A program made the translations under genes and the position numbers. This document shows positions 1 to 11,639 of a stretch of 64,000 nt of DNA, one piece after another. The DNA lies in assembly GCA_038049695.1 (NCBI GenBank), contig CP142452.1, forward strand, positions 52,906,501 through 52,970,500, given 5' to 3'. The notes beneath the pieces were generated by a model that made no database searches, was not told the origin of the DNA, and saw only the letters and a list, made by a program, of their open reading frames with translations. Each line of letters opens with the position of its first letter. Position 1 is the first letter of the stretch. This DNA comes from Cinnamomum chago (Eukaryota; Streptophyta; Magnoliopsida; Laurales; Lauraceae).

Positions 1-852
1 GCATCCTAGGGATCAAACTCCATTGAGACCGGATAAATAGGATGATAGGCTTATCCCAATATGCATACATAGATAAGGTACTAGTACGGCTTGCTATGCA
101 AGATTCCAAGAAGGGTATTACACCTTTCAGGCATGGAGTGCACCTTTCCTAGAATCAGTGTCCCAAGACACCTGAGGAAAAGGAGCAGATGAGGTCGATA
201 CCATACGCCCTGAGGAAAAGGAGCAGATGAGGTCGATACCATACGCTTCGGGTGTTGGTAGCCTCATGTATGCTATGCTATATACTATACCGGATATCTG
301 TCATGCATTGGGCTTAGTCAGCAAATATCAGTCTAACCAAGGTCCTAACCATTGGACTGCTGTAAGATGTGTTCTCAAATCCTTGAGAATGACTAGAGAT
401 TACATGTTGATTTATGGCAATAATGTTTTGATTCCAGTCGGTTACATATATTCTGACTTCATGTCAGATAAGGATTCCAAGATATAAACTTCTGGGTATG
501 TGTCTATGCTATAGCTGCTTGAGAAGCAACTAAAGAAGCAGATTGGCTCAAAAGATTCCTTATGGAACTTGGAGTGGTATTTTTGGCAAGACAGCCGCTC
601 ACAGTTTACTGTGATAACAGCAGGGCAGTCGATAAGTCCAAGGAACCCAGAAGCCAAAAACATGTACAGAGGTATTTACACATGGTCGGAAAGATTGTGC
701 AGAGAGGTGATACTGCTATCACCTAGATAAACTCTACAGTCAATCTGGGAGATCCCTTTACTAAGCTTTTGACCACCAAGGTTTTTGAGCAGCATGTAGA
801 CGGGATGTGCATGACATGCAACCCTGACTGGCATTGAGCCCAAGTGAGAGAT
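1..852 (+). pseudogene. Copia RT/RNase H remnant
   Basis: Translation of 227-487 gives the RT to RNase H linker and early RNase H of a Copia polyprotein: segments like IPYASGVGSLMYAML and SNQGPNHWTAV, then YSDFMSDKDS. The frame ends at a TAA after DSKI. The remaining RNase H (ITLYCDNS-like region near 590-650, then LHMVGKIVQRGDT) lies in other frames, so the gene is dead. It ends in the usual Copia C-terminus (TKVFEQHVDGM-like, about 775-810), followed by the polypurine tract just before 853. A 38-bp tandem duplication at 171-246 also disrupts it. Confidence 0.9.
171..246. repeat. 38-bp tandem duplication inside Copia copy 1
   Basis: 171-208 is repeated exactly at 209-246 (unit begins CCTGAGGAAAAGGAGC). 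The related minus-strand element has this unit once, so the duplication is private to this copy. Because 38 is not a multiple of three, it also shifts the RNase H frame. Confidence 0.95.
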
Positions 853-2611
853 TGTTAGATTTTATGGTCTCAATACCAGTATATGATGAATAGATTGATT
901 AATTTCTTTATTTATCAATATAATCTTGCTTTTCCTTTCATGAGATGAATGGTGTTTTATATACTTGCACATAACTAATACAAATGACATAATGGTTCAT
1001 GAGATGAACCGGAGTCCACAAGTATACTAGATGTAATGCATGTGTATGGATGAGATCCACATACAGGAGATATGTATTACATATCTTATACTTAAATTAT
1101 CTTCACAACCAGTGATGAGATTGGACATCTCATCTGACAAGGTTGCATTTTGATCACTATGAGATAGTGTGATTTATCTCGATCATCAGAATGTAAGATT
1201 CTGGATCATGATGCTGGTACAATGGATGTATTGAAGGACCATGAGAAGCACCTTATATACACTGTCTTTATTTTAAGGTCTGCTCTCATAATTCCCTAGC
1301 AATAGGCTCATAATCCTGAGACATTAATGAACTCAAGTTTCTATCTATCCATATGCTTTGAGTCACCAATGAGTGAGGCCAATTGTAGGTCAACACCTCG
1401 GTGATTTGGGTACATGGTAGTAGAGCTGTGGGAACATTTAATGGTCAAGATGGAATTTATCTCTAATATCCTCTTGTGCCAATTAATGGATTTATCATTG
1501 GTAAGTGCGCACCCATTCCGATTAAGAGTTAATTGGATCGGTACCATATGATCATTATAATTAATTGGGGCTCAAGGATAATAAGATATGGATCTAATTT
1601 GGTGGACAGGTCCATTTGATCCATGGATATAGATGGAGGGGCCTACTTATGGTAATTGGGAAGTTTAGGGTCTTCATTGTAATTTATTCCTAAGACTGGA
1701 GTGCAATTGCATTTATATAGTAGAGTTATTTGCAATTAACTGTGGGCCAGGATTGCACATGAGATGTGGGGTCGCGTGTCCGAGTTGGAACCAGCTTTCT
1801 AAGGAATCCCTAGTGGTCCCCACGCTAGCCCAATATATTAGAAAGATACTAATTCTACTTAAACTCTAAAAGGAATGTTATTATTTCTATTTGAAGTGAG
1901 ACTTCTAATAGTGGTAATGGTAAGCTACTAATTAATAATGGAAGTAGGACTTCTATTTTAATTAGAAAGGAGAAAGTTACTAATAGTTGTGGAAGTAAGA
2001 CTTCTATGGCAATTAGTAAGGGAGATGTTTACTAATTTGTAATGGGAGTTAAACTTCTATTTCAAATAGGAAAAGAGGATTTATGGAGGGCTATAAATAG
2101 AGGAATACTCCTCTCAAATTCGTGCATAATTAATAGAGCACTTTTCAGCCCCTTGTGCAAGAGTTGTACAAGTCATCTTCTACTCAAAGTTCCCCTCTCT
2201 TTCACCTTTGGTTCCTTAGAGTTATTAGTAGGGTTTTCTCTTGAGGATTCCACCATCTTCTTGAGAAAAGAGATCTAATACGGGACATAGCGTTGGAAGA
2301 TCAAAAGGAGTTGAAGATTCTGATTTGGATTCTGAAGTTGTTCATTACCAAAGTAAAGAAATCAAATCCTCCATTAGAGCACAACAAAGCTCCAAAGGTA
2401 TATCTACATCCTTGTATGTTGTGTATTTCGTGGAAGCATGTTTATGTTCTGTTTTCCATCTTTTAGATAGTAGTTATTGCTGTACATGGCCATGAGATTG
2501 AGGAAATTGCATCCTGAATTAGGTTTGTTGCATTCTAGACAATTGATCACTGCATTAAGTGGGTCAAAAGTGTTTTGAAACCTGTCTGGAAGGCCCACCT
2601 ATATTCCAACA
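853..2611 (+). repeat. Copia copy 1, 3' LTR (1759 bp)
   Basis: It begins TGTTAGATTTTATGG directly after a purine-rich tract and ends ...ATTCCAACA (TG...CA). It aligns along its whole length with the LTRs of the minus-strand copy (14323-16082 and 22364-23747). It contains the ~376-bp segment that is deleted from the right LTR of that copy. There are no long ORFs. The AT-rich middle (about 1850-2050) holds degenerate short repeats of the type CTTCTA..AATTAG. Confidence 0.95.
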
Positions 2612-3442
2612 GTGGTAACCCATTCTGCGCCAATCTTTCCCCCTTCTCTTCCCTTCCTCCCCATCCGTTGCTCATTCCTCAGCACACCCATGTATATGCT
2701 TCGTGCAACCATGGTCTCTTCACTTATATTAAGTAATTGTACCATCAGACATTGGTGTTGCCTCGAATTCCTTCCTGCTCGAGTTATCAGATATATTAAC
2801 TTTGAGGAATTTTTTGTATGGCCACTGAAATATTTTGTACAACCATATGCATATGTTGCAACTGTACAATGTATTTTGTAAATTGAAAATGTTGGCTGTA
2901 TATCGTACATCCATGGAGATATGATGTAATGAATCCCGAATTGTAGGTGGGCAAACAACCTTTTAGATGTTAACACATGATTTCCAAATTGTACAGAATA
3001 TGGATGTTTGTTCGGTAAATCACAAGAGTGTGACTGTATATCGCTGCATCCAAATAAAGAGCCACACATGGTACGCCCGAAAACTCTGTTTCACACATGT
3101 GCGTACATGCAACATATGTGTCAGACTTTCCATATGGTATGATGTCCATACGATTTACACAATTGATTTTTCCTAAACTGATGCAGATGCGTGTATATAC
3201 ATCTATTAGTTGTGTTTGCGAGTGTTACAGGAAACAGGCGGATGTGCGAGTGAGAGAAAAAATTGGACAAAATTACAATTTCGGTAAGGCGCTTGCGCGT
3301 GTTAGTTAAGTTAGTAAGGTGTGTATGCGCGTGTTACTCTATTCGATAATGCGCGTAAGCACAACTCATAGCCGACGTGCATGCGAGTGACTAATAGAAG
3401 TCAACACTTCCATTTCCATTTGCACACGCTGGGACATGACCT
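2612..3442. other. Flank between Copia copy 1 and CACTA 1
   Basis: I see no gene here. ORFs of up to 156 codons occur but show no recognisable domain and overlap each other on both strands. About 75 bp at 2618-2690 match, in inverted orientation, 12350-12428 on the other side of the CACTA element. Confidence 0.6.
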
Positions 3443-3765
3443 CACTACAAGAAAAATTCCACCAACCACCAACCACCAACCGCTATATGTACGAAAACTG
3501 CCGCTAATATCTTTTGCGGCGGAAAAATTTCCGCCGCAACTTTTGTCGTAGAAAATCCCATCGCTGATTGTATTTGCAGCAGAAATAAAGATTGCTGCAA
3601 AAAAATTATCAATAGCGACAGTTATAAACCGCCACTAATTATTACTGTAACTTATAGCAGCAGATATCAAAAACTGCTACTACAAGTTAGCAGCAGACAT
3701 TACAAACTGCTGCTGTATCTTGTAGCAGCACACATCACAAACTGCTGCTAAAAATGTGAGATGTT
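3443..3765. repeat. CACTA 1 left subterminal repeats
   Basis: There are multiple short direct and inverted motifs: CCGCCGC, TAGCAGCAG, ACTGCTGCTA. They alternate as sense and antisense pairs (for example TAGCAGCAGACAT...AAACTGCTGCT), each able to form a small hairpin. In CACTA elements such motifs are the usual binding sites for the element-encoded TnpA-like protein. That role is inferred here. Confidence 0.8.
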
Positions 3766-5314
3766 CCCCATTAATTCATCCTAACCATTGATTAAAAGGC
3801 CTCAAAGTTTGAACATATCTTTTTATCTTTGTTTCTTTAGAATTTGTATGGTGCAGAGCGTTTTGCCTTAATCCATTGATGTTGGGTCCATCATGGTTTT
3901 CCTAAAAACGCCTCTTCTTGTTTGATGATAACTATTGATCCTTCATGGGTTTAATAGTATGAACTTAGGGTGATTCAAACCAACAATATCTATTACTCAG
4001 ATCAAGATCAAATTTGGGCCAATACCAACATGTGGTAGTAGATGATAGCACCGTAGGTAACATCTATTAATGGCGCAACTTGGGCTGGGCCAAGACCCAA
4101 TTCTAGCTGGCATGATCAGGTTTGGGCCCAGCTACCTAAATTAGGTATATTGAGTTCATATAATATCTGTATATACACATCATAAATGTAATATATATAT
4201 ATATAGGCCAATCCCACCCTGTCCCCAACCAGACTGTACCCTCGACAAATAACATTCCCAAACAAATACAGTGTAGAAAAACTGCCAGGATGTTTCCAAG
4301 TCTGGGGTTTTACTCAGTTTCGTATCTATCAGGATAAGTACTAATGATAGTTGATGGTTCTTTCATGTCCCAAGAACATGGCTTAAGATTTGGTGCCCAT
4401 GAAATGGTCAATTTCTGGCTGGCAATATTCCATTACTGAGATATCTTCAAGATACACCACTCAAACAGGACATGTGAAATGATATAATGAAAATTGGCCT
4501 CACTAAACCGAATCAACTGTTCCAACAGTTGCTATTGTCCCTTGCTACTGTCCTTTAGGTAATCCCACTCCTTCTCATCATCTGTTCCAACAAATGAAGA
4601 GCATTAGAGACTAACAAAACCAATCAGGTACATACTTAAAAAACCAATCAACTACACAAAAATGAACAACAATAACGACAACAAGATGATGATATAGAAA
4701 TAAATTTATTGTAATCACATGACCCATTACCATATTCTTGTGAGCTCGATAGGGGAGAATGAGAAAGAAGAAGAACAGTCAGGACAGCACAGAAATAGAT
4801 ACTCAGCATGTTTATATTTTTTTATGCAGACAGATTGCAAAGGCAATGAACTAAATGGAGTTTGGTTTCTACCTATGGAGAAATGTTGGAGAGTAAAGAC
4901 AGCTTAAATAAGCCTCAAAGTTGACGACCCCATAAGTAAATCGTGTTGGAAATTACTTTTCAAAGATGGAATCTTTTCTGCGGTCGAGCACAGTATTCAC
5001 ACATCATGCCCAGGAAAGAAACAAACAGCAAGTAAAACAAAAGCACGACAGTAGATACAGGGTAATATTCCTACGTACGCATCTGCAGATAATGGGACAT
5101 GGGAGGTGGAAAGATACTTTCATGATGAACTCAAATATCAAAATTAGAATCAATCTCGGGTCTTTTAACTTCTTCATCCATGGCCAATAAATTTAGCTAT
5201 TTGGCACACCTGTAATTAGAAGAAGCCTTTATTCAAGCCTTTTTGGAACTAAAAATTTCTGTGAGGATATGCTTTGCTGTGTCTCTCTCTGTGAACCAGA
5301 GGCGATTTTGCGAG
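3766..5314. other. CACTA 1 interior without recognised gene
   Basis: AT-rich, with no convincing exon. The segment just below 5315 probably contains the 3' UTR and downstream region of the captured MYB gene, since that gene reads on minus and stops at 5315. A short TA repeat lies at about 4190-4205. Confidence 0.5.
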
Positions 5315-6882
5315 CTAAATATGTTCAAATGCAGCCGCAGTTCTTGGAAAATCCTTACCGTATATATGAGACGCTTGCAACTGCTGCTGTTGGGCTGGAT
5401 TCCATGCGCTTAGTGTACTGTGGATGGTGGCAAACTGGCTCTCTGATTTTATCTCACCATACTGATTTTGACTCTGACTTTGGATCCCACTGGTCATTAA
5501 GATGCGGTGAGGGAGGAATTCAGACCATTTGATGCCTTCTGGCTCACCTTCTAGATTGATTGGAGCTTCTTTATCTGATGTTAAGTCCGATGACTCGACC
5601 CGGCAATCCGTCAATCCCCAAGAGAAGATGCTGTTCTCAAAAATAGAGCTGTTACTTTGCAATTCAATGCTACTACTGTTTGCACTGCTGCTGCTGCTGC
5701 TGTTACTGGAAGTTCCAGCCTCCCAGTACTGGACTCCATTAATATCACTAACACAGGCAATGGAAGAGTTTTCAGGTGGTGGGAGACTAACGATAGGCTT
5801 GAAAGCCATTGAAGTTCGAAGGACCGAGCTTGGCAGGGATGGTATCGCTGATGGTATAGTTTTAGAATTGAACTCAGAATTTATTTCGAAAGGCCGGCAG
5901 TTCTGGTTAAACCAGAGAACTGAATTCGTATTAGCCGACAGCCCAACAGAGGGCATCTCATTACTGCAATAGTTCTGGTTTATGTGTGTTTGGGTCAATG
6001 CCTCTCTGCCTCAGCTTCTTTTTAATGCATGAATTCCACAGGTTCTTGATTTCTTGATTTCATTATCAGTTCTTCCAGGAAGCTGTGTAGCAATCTGAGA
6101 CCACCTGAGGAAGTTAAAACAAAGGAAAAAACCTCAGAAATTTGTAGAAATTCTAATACAAGAAAATCTTGTTGACTGCTTTCAGATCATGAGAAAAAGA
6201 ATTTTCTTTTTCTGAGAAGCAAATAGAAGGTTCATTGATCAAAACAAAAACATCGAAAATAGGAACAGTCAATCAAGTTAAGACCGCAACCTCAAACAAG
6301 TAGAGAACATGTTACAACTGTACTGTGTTTCCAAATTCCAATCACGGCACCTGATCTAGTCACTGCTGCTTTTGCAAAAGCATCAGCTTCTCATTCCATT
6401 CGCCGAGGGATACATTCAAGGAACAATGGAGACTTAATCTTCAGAAAATAACTTGTAAATATTTTTTTTTCTGGTCATGAGATAGGGAAACAAAGATTAC
6501 CTGTTGCCTAAGACTGCATGGAGTTCGATTATCAGGTTCTCTTCTTGTGGTGAAAATGTACCCCTTTTCAAATCAGGCCTCAAGTAGTTTATCCACCTTA
6601 GCCTGCAGCTCTTCCCACACCTCTGAAGACCTGCAATATCACCATAGAAGGAAGCTGTCATTTAACAAATCCCCCAAGTGACCATAACTCAATTGCTCTA
6701 TTCTGCGTTGTGCAATTTTGAATTGAGAGATGGTGGGCAGACAAGGCACCTGCTTGTTTAGGCACAGAGCTCCAACACCCATGACCATATTTATTAATAT
6801 GCCTCATAAGCTTCTCATCTTCCTCTGGGGACCAGAGTCCTTTCCTCAATTTCTGCTTGTAACAGCAAGAATGCCTGCCCAT
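5315..6882 (-). pseudogene. Captured R2R3-MYB transcription factor gene (MYB61/MYB50-like), broken
   Basis: Exon 1 (6882-6750) encodes MGRHSCCYKQKLRKGLWSPE and the rest of the first half of the R2 repeat, and ends in a GT donor. Exon 2 (6630-6501, 130 bp, the common size for this family) encodes the rest of R2 and the start of R3 ([15 protein letters not shown]). Exon 3 starts at 6104 with the end of R3 (WSQIATQLPGRTDNEIK), then a long C-terminal region with serine runs and glutamine runs, stopping at 5315. The motifs place it in the group of AtMYB61/50/55/86, nuclear regulators of secondary wall, mucilage or stomatal traits. It cannot be translated: an 8-bp tandem duplication at 6046-6061 shifts the frame inside R3, and a second frame change precedes the C-terminal ORF (5998-5315). 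Both introns are present. Confidence 0.93.
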
Positions 6883-8166
6883 TTGATGCAACCCGCCAAC
6901 ACAAGGAATGTTCAACAAAGGAAAGGCTGGATTTCACAGAATTGTCAGCAAAAACAGACGTTTTGAATGGATTTGGCGGAGCGAGCTGTGTTCTAAAGTA
7001 GTGGAAATGTGGGAAAGAGATGGTGGAGCGGCTTTGTATAATGAATTGGCAGATAAAGAAACGGAAGTGAATTAAGGAGAAGGGAGGGGAGAAGGGAGGG
7101 AAGCTCAAAACAGAGAGAAGTCACAGTCAACAGGTTGATTGGAGCTAATGGTTTTTTCCGAAGTTGATACGGGTTATATTAATCTAAAGTTTTCAGATGT
7201 CTTATCAAAGCTATGAGAATTAATGTCTGCTGCAGCAATGGTAGGGTAATTCCTCTTATATTTTATTAGAGAAGAAACAGCAGGATTTAAACCCATGCTT
7301 GCAAGTTGTGAAAGTAATACTGAACATCCAACAAATGGGGAAAATCTTTCAAATGTTGTGCAAAGATTGTGGGTTAAACCATCTCCATCTATCTACTTCT
7401 CTGCATAGTACAAATGGAGAATCAGGTCGGTCATCCATTCTCCTAGATCATAAGTAGCACATATGGAAGATATATGTCATCAGGTTAAAGCAGTCTGGGA
7501 TCATTTTGTAAATTAGACTAGTGTCTGCTCAAACTATAACTGGGTCTTATGATCAATTGAAGATTGAGAGGAATACGGGAGTACATGATCCAATATGAAA
7601 CCAAGCTTGCAATCATCATCAGACCAGCTCTCAGCTACAGAATGGTACCCAGAGTAAGCATTCTATGTGATCTTCCACTTCCAGGATTAAAAAAAAAAAA
7701 AAAAAAACCATCATCATCATCTAAGCATATTATCAATCTTGGGTAGGCAATATTAGGTCTTGGTGGAACAGATAAATACCCCACAAAGACGAGACAGACA
7801 TATCCATACACTGTCAAGTACCCATCTCTGTTCTGATAAAAGATCTGAAGATAAGCTTCATAATGGGATGATTCAACATGGGAGGGAAAATAATTTAAAC
7901 AACAGAATCTTATATAATATTTAAATATGTAGTTCTAGGAAAGTGTCCATAGATCATCACAGAGATTTTACCCACGGGAAACAGAAGCTGCAAAATCACA
8001 GACAAATATTGTTTCAAATGGATCCCTTGGGGCTAAAACACTGCAAAATATACTAAGCAAGTTTGCAGGATGTCTTTGTACTTTCTCATCTTTTTAATAT
8101 ATTTGGTTACGATTAAAAAGTAAAAAGAAAAAGGAGGGTGAATCATCAGCAAAACATCTAATTTAC
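6883..8166. other. CACTA 1: MYB upstream region and unassigned DNA
   Basis: 6883-7130 is probably the 5' UTR/promoter that came with the MYB gene; it is purine-rich on + (pyrimidine-rich on the coding strand). From 7130 to 8166 no exon is recognised. A 20-base A-run sits at about 7688-7707. Confidence 0.45.
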
Positions 8167-8324
8167 CTGGACCATAACAAAGACTATTAGCACCATGATT
8201 CCAGCAAATAAGAATGGCCCAAGGAAGTGAAAATCATGGCCCTGCCTAGCCGCCTAGAATGTGTAAAAGGTGAGGCTTACCACCACCACAGCTGTCAGGA
8301 TCACAGATTCTAATACAACCTTCC
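8167..8324 (-). pseudogene. Captured BI1-like (LIFEGUARD family) gene fragment, two exons
   Basis: Two exons in order on minus. 8324-8281 follows an AG acceptor, encodes KVVLESVILTAVVV and ends in GTAAGC. 8241-8167 follows a CAG acceptor, encodes HDFHFLGPFLFAGIMVLIVF and a few more residues, and ends in GTAAAT. These match transmembrane segments of plant BI1-like/LIFEGUARD proteins, membrane proteins of the Bax-inhibitor-1 family linked to cell-death control. Only about 40 codons are present, with no start or stop, so this is a fragment. The short ~39-bp gap between the exons suggests that the intron was shortened or deleted. Confidence 0.75.
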
Positions 8325-10302
8325 CTGTTTAGAATTGAAACAATGAAAACACAGAATCAGAAAAAGGTAAAATCGACTAGTATATAAAAACCGAACAAAA
8401 CAAGATTAAATATCATCAAAAACACAAGAACAGAGAGACTACCAGAAATCTGTCATAGATTCTACCAAACAAATTTCAAAAAGATGATTGAAATAGGGTT
8501 TTTTTTTTTTTTTTTTAAAACCTACAATGACTCCAGCAGCATTTAGCTTTGATCATTTTTAATACATTCTCGGCTTCAACCATTTCTAGTAAACTCAATG
8601 TGGATGGCTGAGATCAATAAAAGCAACTAATATAGACTGCAAAGCCAACCACAACTTAGCCGTGACAGAAGTATCAGATTCCTAAGGAAAACAGAGCCAA
8701 AACATGATTGGAATGAAATCCTAGAGAAATAAAAAAAGAACAGAAACCAAATTGTAGTTGATAGCACAAAAGCAGGAAGTGAAACCAGTGGAGAGGGAGA
8801 AGTGGAATATCTGTTATCAACAGTGAGTGGAAAAACAACTTGGATGTCCTTTACCACTAATTAATTAAGTAGTTTACTACGATAATGCTTATCCACAAAA
8901 AGAGAAAGCTAGAAAATGACCTGCTTTTCGTGACAATGACTACCTCCTTTGTCTGTAGTGTCGCTCCTTATCATGATTTTATACATAAAAAGAAGATTGT
9001 TATTGACATGAATAATCAACTCCATTTTAAGATTGAGTAGCTTTGATCTCCACAGCTGGTTTGGGTCCTAGTCATGAATTTTGATGCACATCAAAACTGG
9101 ACACATTTGGATAATGAAGGCCACATACAGGATTTTGGGGTTCTGACTTCTGAAAACTCCAATGCTCAAGTAAGACTAACATACTAATATATCTGCTATT
9201 ATTTAGCAAAAGTTACTGTTTATAAAAAAAAACGACTTCCATACATGGTCTTTATTGATATCATGGCTAGTAACACCCTAAAACAATTTAAAGACATAAT
9301 CCTTGGGTGTAAAAGATCTAACACCTTTCTCCTCGCCCCCACAAAATCACTGGTTAATTGTAAATATTATACAAAGAAACTCATAATTTCTAATCATGAA
9401 TACAAAAAAATAGTACTTGTATACATCTCATGAAATTCTTGAGGGTAAAAAGGCCATCCTGTAAACTATGGATACAAAAAAATACAAGATACAGCCAGCC
9501 ACTACAGTTTCAAGAGGCCAAAAATCAACATCACTTCACACCCCAACAACTGAGAATAATTTCTTATTACCTCGCATACCCTCCCCGGTTAGAAATGGAT
9601 GATAATGAGATGTTAGCATTTAGTGATGGTGGTCATAAGATAAGATCTACAGTTGTCAGTGTTGATACCTGTTTAAGTTTTCAGCAGTTGGTGAATTAGA
9701 TGCAGCAATATGAAAGAAAATGAGAATTTGTAAAATGGTGAATATTAAATGCACCAACTGATCGGTGCAGATACCTCTTAAACTTCACTTGTGAGGCAAT
9801 ATATGAACTAATAAGTTTTACTGGGAACAAAGAGATATCCTTTGTAAAGGAAAAGTAAAAACTATTCAGGCACAGCTAATCTCAACGCATAGAAGAGGGT
9901 CAAATGGGTCAGGTCTCAGGTGGCTACAAAAATTCAGCATTGCTTCACATTGCTGGGTGTCCTTGCTAAAGATACTGAGGACATTGAACATTGGGACAGG
10001 GAATGATTCAAAATCCCTTCTATGGCTAAACCAGTGAGGCTAAATTTTTATAAATGGCTAAACCAGGAACCCTCAGTTATATGGTAGGGTGCACTGGTCT
10101 CACTCTACGCCCTACATTTCCTTGCTAAAACCTTGGGTCCTTCCTATTAGGAATGCCCCATCCCTCTAATCTTGTCTTGTGTGATGAAATTTGCAGTATG
10201 TGTATGGCTAAGATTCAGTGGTTTTTATTGAGAACAACGGAAATTGGATGTTATCAGATGCAATGGCACTGCATGTCTTGATAGTGTTGAGGTCAAGCTT
10301 AC
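8325..10302. other. CACTA 1 interior, unassigned
   Basis: AT-rich sequence with scattered short ORFs (for example 8627-8857 on minus and 9430-9699 on +) that show no recognisable domain. It may contain introns or 3' sequence of the captured genes. I see no transposase motif. Confidence 0.45.
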
Positions 10303-10728
10303 TTTTGAATAACCATTGGGCATGTCTTGAACCACACAACCAGAAGGCAGTCTCCTGCAATTGGTGAACGAAGATGCAGTAGGGGTTTCTCTAATGCCAT
10401 CGATAGACACATCAACAACAGCCCAAATGCCTTCTGCATGCTGCTTGCAGAACCTCAGAAAGTTTACTTCTCGGATTGGGACTAATGGAGACAGAACCTG
10501 TAGTTCAGCACGCATCAGCATGAGCCATGTAGTGGAAGACATAGAGCAGTTAGATTCCATGAGTGTGGCTGGGAGGACCAAGAAAAATCCAAGTAACACA
10601 AAAACTCCAAGTTGCCAGTAACTTACAAGTTGGATGGTACCATTTCTAGTACCACCCATGCCGCTGGATATTACATCTGTGGTGGAGGCTCTAGCAATTA
10701 AGCAAGGGAACATTTTTGCCCAACTATT
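10303..10728 (-). pseudogene. Captured HD-ZIP IV gene fragment (START domain)
   Basis: Exon A (10728-10627) follows a good pyrimidine tract and CAG acceptor. It encodes [20 protein letters not shown] and [10 protein letters not shown], and ends in GTAAGT. Exon B (about 10515-10303) encodes [37 protein letters not shown] and [19 protein letters not shown], and ends in GTAAGC. This is the lipid-binding START domain of class IV homeodomain-leucine zipper factors (ANL2/HDG/ATML1 group), nuclear regulators of epidermal fate. The homeodomain, zipper and the downstream half of START are absent. The expected AG before exon B looks lost (TG in its place), so the fragment would not splice normally. The 591-base ORF in this region simply reads through the intron. 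Confidence 0.9.
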
Positions 10729-11130
10729 CTGGTAAAGAACAGGAAAAGGATAATCAACACTCTCGATTGCCATGGACAGCATAGGCGCTGCATATTTGAG
10801 GATAAAATCATCCAACTGTTCTCATCTACTAAATCTCAGAGAAATCACTAAAAGACTTTATTCAAAAATTGTTGACATCTATTCCTCATCACCTTACGCA
10901 TTCCAAATTGCATTTTTTACGTCACCTTGAAAATCTCAGGCATCAAACTAAAAACTCAAACATCTTATTCATACATAAACCTCAACCCTAGAGAAAGAAA
11001 CACAAAAAAAGGCACAAAAATGAACAGAACAAGCTCCATTTCCAAATCCCACACAAAAACCACTCAAACTCGAAGAAATGGAACTACCTACCAGAGATCA
11101 AGAACAAGAAAAACACGATTTTAAGCTCAC
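10729..11130. other. CACTA 1 spacer between captured fragments
   Basis: AT-rich sequence, probably intron-like, lying between the captured first exon (donor near 11130) and the HD-ZIP exons. No coding motif was recognised. Confidence 0.4.
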
Positions 11131-11474
11131 CTCCGGAATGTCGACCAAAGCTAGGGGTTGAGATCGAGATGCTTCATATGATGGGGAATCGATCGAGAAA
11201 TGCCGCGATTTCCATGGATTTGCAGAGATATAGACCGTGAAATCCGAATCCAGTGCTGAAAACTTCGAAAAGGAGAGAAACACGAACATCAGAAACCCTA
11301 GATTTTTTATCTTCTTCTGCTCTTCTTCTTCTTTTGCTCTTGCTCATCTTCTTCAACACAAATGATCGGAATCACTGCATGGCCGAGGGGATTCGTAGGC
11401 GCCGATGAAGGATGGGAAGGAGATGAAGACGACGAAGTCGAAGTCGAAGTCGATGCGATCGGATCGTCCGCCAT
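11131..11474 (-). pseudogene. Captured 5' exon with start codon; possible dynamin-related (DRP3-like) N-terminus
   Basis: An ATG at 11474 opens a 55-codon frame to a TAA at 11307: MADDPIASTSTSTSSSSSPS, then a Pro/Ser linker and PLGHAVIPI, then a basic tail. The Ser/Pro-rich start followed by PLG..VIPI resembles the N-terminus of plant DRP3-type dynamins, but similarity ends after VIPI, so the assignment is tentative. A second open stretch (11289-11131, SKFSALDSDFTVYISANPW) ends at GGAG|GTGAGC, a strong donor. The 5' UTR upstream has AAACCCTA-type motifs common in plant leaders. Confidence 0.5.
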
Positions 11475-11585
11475 TGATCTTCTTCGAAGATCTGCAATCG
11501 ATTTAGGGTTTGAAGAAGCAGAAGAATAAGAGGATCTAGGGTTTTGGAAACCCTAGCAGAGAGAGGTAGAGAGATATATGGAGGT
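11475..11585 (-). promoter_or_regulatory. Captured plant promoter/5' UTR
   Basis: On the minus strand a TATA-like CATATATCTC (11580-11571) is followed by a CT-rich leader (CTCTCTACCTCTCTC), two AAACCCTA/TAGGGTTT motifs, and the ATG at 11474, about 100 bp downstream. The spacing fits a normal plant core promoter. It points into the element, towards the HD-ZIP, BI1-like and MYB fragments. Confidence 0.55.
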
Positions 11586-11639
11586 TTGCATTTTGGGACG
11601 AAAAGAGGTTTTGGTTTTGGTTTTGTGGGGAAGAGAACA

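Larger units (their letters stand above)
1..2611 (+). mobile_element. Ty1/Copia retrotransposon, 3' part (copy 1)
   Basis: The window opens inside a Copia element. The end of a reverse transcriptase/RNase H region (1-852) is followed by a full 3' LTR. It is the same family as the complete minus-strand copy at 14323-23747: the LTRs match throughout and both pol ends carry the same RNase H motifs. The left end and the target site duplication lie outside the window. The five bases after the LTR are GTGGT (2612-2616). Confidence 0.93.

Noticed and set aside
2599-3069. 156-codon ORF on minus, and the overlapping + ORF 2612-2881
   Set aside because: No recognisable domain, overlaps the Copia LTR end, and opposite-strand ORFs of similar size cover the same bases.
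5529-5972. 147-codon ORF on + over the MYB gene
   Set aside because: Antisense shadow of the MYB C-terminal exon; the minus frame has the recognisable protein.
5315-6882. MYB as an intact host gene
   Set aside because: It lies inside a CACTA element, and the R3 frameshift plus a second frame change prevent a full protein.
7688-7707. A-runs here and near 28433-28450 as LINE/SINE tails
   Set aside because: No target duplications, Pol III boxes or RT similarity next to them.
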